In this document: positions 1 to 4,284 of the stretch, one piece after another
Numbering within the stretch: the first letter of the stretch is position 1
How the letters are laid out: each line of letters opens with the position of its first letter
DNA from: Betaproteobacteria bacterium
Lineage (GTDB): Bacteria; Pseudomonadota; Gammaproteobacteria; Burkholderiales; SG8-39
Reading direction: 5' to 3'
NCBI GenBank assembly: GCA_012274205.1
Contig: JAAOZY010000273.1
Location: 1 to 9,536 of the forward strand
DNA: 9,536 nt
Translations under genes and position numbers: made by a program
Notes under the pieces: generated by a model
The model's database searches: none
What the model saw: only the letters and a program-made list of their open reading frames with translations
What the model was told of the DNA's origin: nothing

Positions 1-166
1 CCATGGTCATGATCGCGGCATCCACCGCCGCGCGGCGCTGGTTCAATTCGGCCGGTTTCAATTTGGCCAGGTAATCGAACAATGCCCTGGCCGCCGGGCG
101 CGGCTTGCCGTCCGCGCCGATCAGCTCGTCGTACGCGCCCGCCGGATTGTATGTTTGGAGATTCAT
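1..166 (-). CDS. Circularly permuted ATP-grasp protein, N-terminal fragment (COG2308 / DUF404-DUF407 type)
   Basis: The gene runs off the left edge, and only the first 55 codons are present. The protein begins MNLQTYNPAGAYDELI, then GADGKPRPAARALFDYL, then a helix with KLKPAELNQRRAAVDAAI. This YDE(L/M)-x-DG-x-RP-(10-15 residues)-L-x-x-L-(x)n-RR layout is the usual start of circularly permuted ATP-grasp proteins. In many proteobacteria these are encoded with an alpha-E protein, a transglutaminase-like protease and sometimes the proteasome-like Anbu peptidase; family members are thought to form amide or peptide bonds with ATP. The start at 166 is fixed because an in-frame TAG stands immediately before the ATG. 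I see no good Shine-Dalgarno sequence. A sigma-54 promoter match lies 49 bases upstream. The catalytic ATP-grasp part lies outside the window, so the family call rests on the N-terminus alone. Confidence 0.75.
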   Translation of the reverse strand, partial: MNLQTYNPAGAYDELIGADGKPRPAARALFDYLAKLKPAELNQRRAAVDAAIMTM

Positions 167-214
167 CTAATGTGGGCATGTGAGGCGTAGATAAGCGCCG
201 GGCACCCACGTAAC

Positions 215-230
215 AGCAAAGACTATGCCA
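215..230 (-). promoter_or_regulatory. Sigma-54 (RpoN) -24/-12 promoter for the ATP-grasp gene
   Basis: Read on the minus strand the sequence is TGGCATAGTCTTTGCT, which fits the sigma-54 consensus TGGCAYRN4TTGCW at every defined position. The -24 GG and -12 GC have the required spacing. Transcription would start near 204, giving a leader of about 38 bases before the ATG at 166. The element is intergenic, between the hydrolase stop (337) and the ATP-grasp start, and points at the latter. Sigma-54 promoters need an enhancer-binding ATPase; a dyad at 309-323 lies at a suitable upstream distance. The match is seen directly; activity is inferred. Confidence 0.72.
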
Positions 231-308
231 CCACGATACGCGCTCTCGCGCCCGAATGCATCAGGGAACGGGAGGCGGGAACAACTTCAAGCTCACTGCT
301 GCGCTGCG

Positions 309-323
309 TTCGGACCGTCCGAA
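309..323. promoter_or_regulatory. 15-bp perfect dyad, candidate activator site
   Basis: TTCGGAC and GTCCGAA form perfect 7-base arms around one central base. The dyad is 13 bases past the hydrolase stop codon and its centre is about 110 bases upstream of the predicted sigma-54 transcription start, a usual distance for an enhancer-binding protein site. It does not match the NtrC consensus (TGCAC-N5-GTGCA type), so no regulator is named. As RNA it could make a 6-bp stem with a 3-base loop, but no T-run follows on either strand, so an intrinsic terminator is unlikely. Confidence 0.4.
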
Positions 324-336
324 ATGGCAACCAATA

Positions 337-1197
337 TCAGGCGCCGAGCAGAAAATCGCGCACCATCGCGACCTGCTCAGCGTGCATCAGCGTGGGCGCA
401 TGTCCGACGCCCGGAATTTCCACAGTCTTCGCGCGCGGGCCGCGGCCGGCCATTTCCTGCAGGGTCTCGCGCTTGAGCAGATCGGACTGCGCGCCGCGCA
501 TCACCAGTGTCGGGCACTTGATCGCGTCGTAGTAATTCCACAACTCGATATCCTTGTCGATCTTCGCCGCCAGGAACGGCAGCGCGATCGCCGGGTCGTA
601 ATGCATGCGGTAGCTGCCGTCCGCCTGGCGGCGCACGACGTGCTCGGTCAGCGTGGACCACTCCGCATCGCTGTGCGTGCCGAACGGCGCGCTTACCGCG
701 CGTATGTACTGGACTGCCGCGGCGTAGTCGGGAAACGCCGGGGCCTTGCCGAGGTATTCGCCGATGCGGGATAGTGAGGCCGCGGCGACGATGGGCCCGA
801 CGTCGTTCAGCACCAGCTTTTGCAGCGGCGTCTCGGGCAGGCTCGCCAGCGTCATGCCGATCAGGCCGCCCATCGAGGTGCCGACCCAGTGCACGCAATC
901 GGCGTCCAGCCGCGCGAGCAGCGTCACCATGTCGGCGACGTAAGTCTGCACCTGGTATTCCATCGGGTTCTTCAGCCAGCCGCTCAGGCCGCGGCCGGGG
1001 ACGTCGGGGCAAACCACGCGGTATTCGCCCAGCATCGCCCGCGCCAGCGTGTCGAAATCGCGCCCGCAGCGCGACAGCCCGTGCACGCACACCAGCACTT
1101 TGCGGCCGCCCGGCTCGCCCCACTCGGTGTAGGCCATGCGGTGCAACCCGCCCGGCGTGATGCACTGTACTTCGCGCTGCCTGAATTCCTCGCTCAT
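337..1197 (-). CDS. Alpha/beta-fold hydrolase
   Basis: A 286-aa soluble protein with the full alpha/beta hydrolase plan. The HG oxyanion-hole motif VCVHGLSR is at residues 37-43, the nucleophile elbow GTSMGG at 106-111 (Ser108), an acid candidate at Asp239 in GAQSDLL, and the catalytic His266 in GVGHAPTL. Between strands there is a helical cap of about 80 residues. Family members include esterases, lactonases, C-C bond hydrolases and haloperoxidase-like enzymes; the substrate cannot be read from the sequence. There is no signal peptide, so it is likely cytoplasmic. The start at 1197 is supported by GGAGG at 1205-1209, seven bases upstream. A perfect TATAAT at 1245-1250 suggests its own promoter, although it follows the DinB gene by only 127 bases on the same strand. 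Confidence 0.9.
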   Translation of the reverse strand: MSEEFRQREVQCITPGGLHRMAYTEWGEPGGRKVLVCVHGLSRCGRDFDTLARAMLGEYRVVCPDVPGRGLSGWLKNPMEYQVQTYVADMVTLLARLDADCVHWVGTSMGGLIGMTLASLPETPLQKLVLNDVGPIVAAASLSRIGEYLGKAPAFPDYAAAVQYIRAVSAPFGTHSDAEWSTLTEHVVRRQADGSYRMHYDPAIALPFLAAKIDKDIELWNYYDAIKCPTLVMRGAQSDLLKRETLQEMAGRGPRAKTVEIPGVGHAPTLMHAEQVAMVRDFLLGA

Positions 1198-1244
1198 GTG
1201 ACGTCCTCCAGTTTGATTCCGGTTCCGTGGCCGGATCGTCCAGG

Positions 1245-1250
1245 ATTATA
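1245..1250 (-). promoter_or_regulatory. -10 box (TATAAT) for the hydrolase gene
   Basis: The minus strand reads CCTATAATCC, a perfect sigma-70 -10 hexamer in otherwise very GC-rich sequence. A start near 1238 would give a leader of about 40 bases containing the GGAGG ribosome site at 1205-1209. No good -35 hexamer is visible at 16-18 bases upstream, so the promoter would be activator-dependent or weak. Confidence 0.45.
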
Positions 1251-1320
1251 GGGCGACGGTCGCGGCGCACACGCCGACGCCGGCGACGATCCCGAGCACC
1301 CCGGCTTTCAGGACCCGCAT
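1246..1320 (-). CDS. Possible 24-aa hydrophobic micro-protein
   Basis: A short reading frame, MRVLKAGVLGIVAGVG followed by VCAATVAL and TAA, starts 4 bases after the DinB stop codon region (1325) and ends inside the TATAAT of the hydrolase gene. GAGG stands three bases before the ATG, which is closer than ideal. The product would be one short transmembrane or signal-like helix with two positive residues at its N-terminus, the orientation typical of small bacterial membrane peptides. It may equally be chance in GC-rich DNA. No family is recognised. Confidence 0.2.
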   Translation of the reverse strand: MRVLKAGVLGIVAGVGVCAATVAL

Positions 1321-1324
1321 CGCC

Positions 1325-1867
1325 TCAAACGCCGGGCTCGTTCGGGATCAGCGCGAGCAGGTCGGTCACGCCCACGTCCTGGCCCGCCTGGTAAAGCAGC
1401 GTGCTCGCCTGCCCCCGGTGGTGGGTCTGGTGATTGAAAAAGTGCACGACGAGGCCGCCCAGCCGCTTTTGCGCGGCAATGCCTTTGGTGTTGGCGTAAT
1501 GCAGGACATGCAGCAGGTCCGCTTCAGTCAGCACCGCGGCCCAGGCCTTGATCGCGCCGTCGAGCATACTGCGATGTTCGCGCAATGCCGCCAGGTCGGT
1601 GAACAGCAGCGCGTCCAGCGATGCGGGCGCGCGCAGCGCGCGGATCGGGTCCAGCGCCGCGGGCCGCGACGGATGCGCGGCGAAGCGCTTCAGCCAGATC
1701 GTGTCGCCGACGACGATGTGGTTGAGCGTGCCGATGATCGACCCGAAGAACGCCTTTCGGTCCGCCGCGAGCTCCGCCGCCGTCAGCTTGCCCGCTGCCG
1801 CATAAAGCTTTTCATTCATCCATTCGTTGTACGCCGCCATCATTACGGCATGGCCGGGCGTGATCAT
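1325..1867 (-). CDS. DinB family protein
   Basis: A 180-aa protein of the DinB/YfiT four-helix-bundle superfamily, usually metal-dependent thiol transferases or hydrolases of unassigned substrate. The family start MITPGHAVMMAAYNEWMNEKL is followed by the first metal ligand His50 in GTLNHIVVGD and the paired ligands His146 and His150 in NHQTHHRGQ, the classical HxxxH before the last helix. The open frame continues further upstream, but the start at 1867 is chosen because the homology begins there and the ATG overlaps the stop of the preceding 85-aa gene as ATGA, indicating translational coupling. The name comes from a damage-inducible Bacillus gene; nothing here shows SOS control, and no LexA box was seen. 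The substrate is unknown. Confidence 0.88.
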   Translation of the reverse strand: MITPGHAVMMAAYNEWMNEKLYAAAGKLTAAELAADRKAFFGSIIGTLNHIVVGDTIWLKRFAAHPSRPAALDPIRALRAPASLDALLFTDLAALREHRSMLDGAIKAWAAVLTEADLLHVLHYANTKGIAAQKRLGGLVVHFFNHQTHHRGQASTLLYQAGQDVGVTDLLALIPNEPGV

Positions 1868-2121
1868 CGGGATTTTTTCAGCGTCGGGTTGACCATGTCG
1901 ATGTCCGCCTGCACTTTGTCGCGGCTGCGTTCGTAGATGATCTCGCGTCCCATGATGCTGCCGGCGTAGGACAGGCCGTTGCGCGTCGGCGTCAGCTGGC
2001 ACTTGACGTTGTGGATGCCCTCGCCGAGCACGACCTCTATCGCGCTGGCGCGCTTGGACAGCACCACGACCTCCATGGTCTGGCCGTTCTCCAGGCGCAC
2101 CTTGATTTTCTCCGGATTCAT
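1864..2121 (-). CDS. Conserved hypothetical protein, 85 aa
   Basis: I do not recognise a named family. The protein is small, soluble and rich in alternating hydrophobic residues: KIKVRLENGQTMEVVVLS, then SAIEVVLGEGIHNVKCQLTP, then GLSYAGSIMGREIIYER. This suggests a compact beta-barrel of five or so strands, with a basic C-terminal tail ending NPTLKKSR. One Cys (residue 41), no signal peptide and no membrane segment. The start at 2121 has a strong AGGAGG at 2131-2136. It is the first gene of a two-gene operon; its TGA overlaps the ATG of the DinB gene by four bases, so the two are probably made together. The basic tail and beta-rich pattern might fit nucleic-acid or ligand binding, but that is a guess. 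Confidence 0.8.
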   Translation of the reverse strand: MNPEKIKVRLENGQTMEVVVLSKRASAIEVVLGEGIHNVKCQLTPTRNGLSYAGSIMGREIIYERSRDKVQADIDMVNPTLKKSR

Positions 2122-2130
2122 GGACCGATC

Positions 2131-2160
2131 CCTCCTGTGTGACTGATACGCCGGATTATA
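2131..2160 (-). promoter_or_regulatory. -10 box and ribosome site for the 85-aa/dinB operon
   Basis: On the minus strand a perfect TATAAT (2155-2160) is followed 18 bases later by AGGAGG (2131-2136), nine bases before the ATG at 2121. Transcription would start near 2147, giving a leader of about 26 bases. No clear -35 hexamer is seen. The element fills the 77-base gap to the end of the GH19 gene, so the operon is probably transcribed separately from the genes upstream. Confidence 0.5.
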
Positions 2161-2198
2161 CGAGGAAGGCGACCCGGCACTGGAGTATGCCGCAGGTT

Positions 2199-2783
2199 CT
2201 AATTCAGCACGCCTTGCGCGAGGGCGTAGTATTTCTTGCGCTCGGCCATGCCCCTGTAGCCGCCATTGATGGTGATGCTGATGAACTCCACCGGCGACAC
2301 ATCGATAATCTTGCGTCGGTACTTCTTCTTCAGCAGGTCCCCGTCGGCGTGGTTGGCGACGTCGTTCAGGCCGCGCGTGCGCCAGAACTCGCAGGCGCTC
2401 CAGACCGCGTATTCCGGCTGCTCCAGCAACGCCGGGCTGTTGATGAACAGGTCCCGGTGCCCCTGCTTGAGTCCCAGCTGCAGGTAATTCGCGCGCCCGG
2501 TGGTCTGGAAAATCCCCCGCCCCTTGAAGCGCACGCCGTCGCCGGGCTGCGTGTTGCCCAGATCGGACCTGCCCTCGTAGGCGCGGCCGGAGGCGTATTC
2601 GCGCAGGGTTTTGAAGTGGTCGGACTCATGGCAGGCCTGCGCGAGGAAGTGGCAGTACTCCTGCGGCGTATCGATGTCGTAGCTCGGGCAGGTGGTGTTT
2701 AGCCACTGCGCGAGTTCCACCATCAGCGGCGTGGCCTTCCCGGCGATCGCGGCTAGCTGCTCGGGCGTAATGACGCAGGGCAT
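2199..2783 (-). CDS. Glycoside hydrolase family 19 protein (phage-type endolysin/chitinase)
   Basis: A 194-aa single-domain GH19 enzyme. Such proteins cleave beta-1,4 links in chitin or, in the phage-type subgroup, peptidoglycan. The first catalytic glutamate is Glu53 in QACHESDHF and the second is Glu70 in GRAYEGRSDLGN. The substrate-cleft motif FKGRGIFQTTGRANY spans 87-101, and the family C-terminal block ITINGGYRGMAERKKYY spans 170-186. Its length and motifs match the small phage endolysin form, not secreted plant-type chitinases. There is no signal peptide or cell-wall-binding domain, so export would need a holin or lysis from within. No holin, spanin or other phage gene is visible nearby, so it is an isolated phage-derived gene or part of an accessory block. 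GAGGA lies about 10 bases before the ATG. It follows the disrupted Mpo1-like gene by 27 bases. Confidence 0.88.
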   Translation of the reverse strand: MPCVITPEQLAAIAGKATPLMVELAQWLNTTCPSYDIDTPQEYCHFLAQACHESDHFKTLREYASGRAYEGRSDLGNTQPGDGVRFKGRGIFQTTGRANYLQLGLKQGHRDLFINSPALLEQPEYAVWSACEFWRTRGLNDVANHADGDLLKKKYRRKIIDVSPVEFISITINGGYRGMAERKKYYALAQGVLN

Positions 2784-2810
2784 GCGACGAACGTCCTCGC
2801 GATTGATGGT

Positions 2811-3166
2811 TCAGGGCGCTGATTGCTCGCGCAGAGCACGAGACCAGCCCCCGGACAATACGAAGCGCGGAAACGTCACCCACTGCTCCAGGAAAATGCG
2901 CGACACCGCATTGAGCGGGCTCGTGAAAGGCTCCGGCGGCACCGGCTCAGACGGTGACCGCGTCCCTGGAGCGCAATCGAGAAGACCATCGCGACAATTC
3001 CGACGATGCCAGTGAGCCATGACCACCGAACGACTGCCACGAGGAGGGCAACACTGCCCGCCAAGAACACGGGTACAACCACGATATGAAGCAATAGATT
3101 GAAGCGCGAGCGGTGATAGCGCGGATATCCCTCCCACTGCCAACGAAGTAACTCTGACGTGTTCAT
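2811..3166 (-). pseudogene. Mpo1-like / DUF962 membrane protein, frameshifted
   Basis: The N-terminal part reads MNTSELLRWQWEGYPRYHRS, then two membrane segments (about residues 24-46 and 48-66), then LQGRGHRL. In this frame the sequence then turns into Arg/Ser nonsense. The adjacent frame continues the family with EPVPPEPFTSPLNAVSRIF and ends in LEQWVTFPRFVLSGGW plus a short tail. Restoring one base in the CTGAG at 2946-2950 joins the two as GRGHRLEPVPPEP, giving 118 aa. The YH...N...H...VP motif and GHxxE followed by PPEPF agree with the DUF962/Mpo1 family, which in yeast is an Fe-dependent fatty-acid alpha-dioxygenase using conserved histidines (here His18, His28, His71). Both halves keep normal codon character, so the lesion is recent or is a sequencing error. 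Ribosome binding would depend on a G-run at about 3170-3176. Confidence 0.75.
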
Positions 3167-3284
3167 GAGACCCCCCGCTTCGCCGCTCCCCGACCTATCA
3201 AGCGAACCGGCGTCCCGCCTGTGGACACGCAGTCGGGGCGTCCGGCCAAGCGCCGGCTTAGGGGCACCAGGCAATTCGGCGCGT

Positions 3285-3764
3285 TCATCTTTGAGCGTCG
3301 GCCACGCGCGGCATGGCGGCATAGTTTTCGCTATGCGCAGCCCAGCTTGGCTCGAGCTCGATGCCGTGAAAATTGAGCTCAATGGTGAGCCCGTCAGGAT
3401 CTTTGACGAACATCTGGAACAGCCGGATCTCCGGCAAGTAGCGCTTGCGCGCATGGATTCCCATGGATTCGAAGCGCGCAGCGAAGCTTGCTGGGTCGGT
3501 CGCGGAGAAGGCGATGTGATCGACGACCCCGGCATTGTCGGTTGCAGACTGGGGCGTGGTGCCATGGTAGTAGAGCTCCGGGTTCGGGATGCCGTGCGCA
3601 CCCATATGAACCTGGACCTTGCCGCCGACGCCGAGCCAATAGCCGGGGAACGGAAAGTCCGGCCGCGGCATTTGCTCAAAACCGAGGACCTCGCAGTAGA
3701 AGCGCCTGGACAACTCGAGGTTGTTAGCGCGAACGAAGTAGTGGTTCAGTTCAGTCAGCGGCAT
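3285..3764 (-). CDS. VOC family protein (glyoxalase / extradiol-dioxygenase fold)
   Basis: A 159-aa protein with two beta-alpha-beta-beta-beta modules, the vicinal oxygen chelate fold. The first opens with LTELNHYFVRANNLELSRRF (putative ligand His8), the strand VQVHMGAHG carries His53, the second module opens GVVDHIAFSATD (His83), and the closing strand KDPDGLTIELNF carries Glu129, the usual fourth ligand. The fold covers glyoxalases, fosfomycin-type thiol transferases and ring-cleaving dioxygenases; the substrate cannot be told. The tail of about 25 residues after ELNFHG is poorly structured. The start at 3764 is preferred over an upstream ATG at 3830 because GGAG lies five bases before it and homology begins there. 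It stands 118 bases upstream of the Mpo1-like gene on the same strand. Confidence 0.87.
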   Translation of the reverse strand: MPLTELNHYFVRANNLELSRRFYCEVLGFEQMPRPDFPFPGYWLGVGGKVQVHMGAHGIPNPELYYHGTTPQSATDNAGVVDHIAFSATDPASFAARFESMGIHARKRYLPEIRLFQMFVKDPDGLTIELNFHGIELEPSWAAHSENYAAMPRVADAQR

Positions 3765-3802
3765 GATGTCTCCAAGAAAACCGGAAGGGGTCGCTATAGT
3801 AT

Positions 3803-3907
3803 CTATCGCCCAGTTGCGCGCTGGGCCCACGCGTCGCCGCGGGAAAGCTGTTGTGCATCTCCAATCAATTTGTTGAGGCGACCGATGATTGCGTCTTCTA
3901 GTGCCAT
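3803..3907 (-). pseudogene. Possible gene remnant, 34-aa N-terminal fragment
   Basis: From an ATG at 3907 the frame gives MALEDAIIGRLNKLIGDAQQ followed by LSRGDAWAQ and a short tail to a stop at 3803. The amphipathic helix MxLEDxIIxRLxxLIxxAxxLxRG looks like the genuine start of a longer alpha-helical hypothetical protein of the kind found in accessory regions, cut off after about 26 residues. The frame is also open upstream to 4165, but that part has no protein-like character. No function can be given. Confidence 0.3.
3808..3826. other. Hairpin upstream of the VOC gene
   Basis: GCCCAG and CTGGGC form a perfect 6-bp stem around a 7-base loop. It ends 43 bases before the VOC start codon, overlapping the end of the short remnant. 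No T-run follows on either strand, so it is not a standard terminator; it may be an operator or chance. Confidence 0.25.
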
Positions 3908-4284
3908 GATGATCTTTGTGGGCGGATCTATTGTGAATTGATTGACATTTTTTTGACAGTTGTCATCGATCTCGGCGCGACAATTTGTAGTTTTCTCTTG
4001 GAAAATTGCATTGGCACATGCTCTTGAGCCATTTGACAATTCAGCGCAAGCCGTCAGTTGCGCCGAAGCCATCGCTCCAGGTTCCGAACCCTCGCGGCTG
4101 AAATTCCGGACGTCCCTCGGCGACCCATCCTGCAGCGCATTCACGCCCACTCTATCGGATTGCACGCCGTCCGAACAGTCGCAGCGCCCAATTCAAATGG
4201 CTCAGACCGTTCGTATCGGGGACGAAAGCTTGCGCCCCTCGCATAGGCCAATAGCGCTGATCGGCTCAGCGCCAGCGTCGCGTA
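3908..4284. other. Gene-poor region between comEC and the VOC gene
   Basis: I see no convincing gene in this stretch. Several short open frames cross it on both strands, but none has a ribosome site with protein-like content. The right two thirds have ordinary GC content; the left third is AT-rich and carries the TTGACA repeats. No tRNA, insertion-sequence end or attachment-site duplication was recognised. The mix of AT-rich sequence and a short truncated frame next to it suggests past insertion and loss of accessory genes downstream of comEC. Confidence 0.5.
3942..3965. promoter_or_regulatory. AT-rich operator-like segment with TTGACA repeats and a dyad
   Basis: TTGACA occurs at 3942-3947 and again at 3953-3958, exactly 11 bases (one helical turn) apart. 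The second copy forms a dyad TGACA-GT-TGTCA (3954-3965). A further TTGACA lies near 4034-4039. The segment is in an AT-rich patch (about 3905-4045) that differs from the GC-rich surroundings. The hexamers also match a sigma-70 -35 box on the plus strand, but no good -10 follows at the right spacing and no clear gene lies downstream on that strand. A regulator site is an inference. Confidence 0.3.

Noticed and set aside
2139..2702. Plus-strand frame opposite the GH19 gene
   Set aside because: The minus strand shows intact GH19 catalytic motifs; this frame is a GC-driven shadow.
4014..4030. TGGCACATGCTCTTGAG as a second sigma-54 promoter
   Set aside because: The spacing between the -24 and -12 parts is off by one base and the -12 GC is missing.
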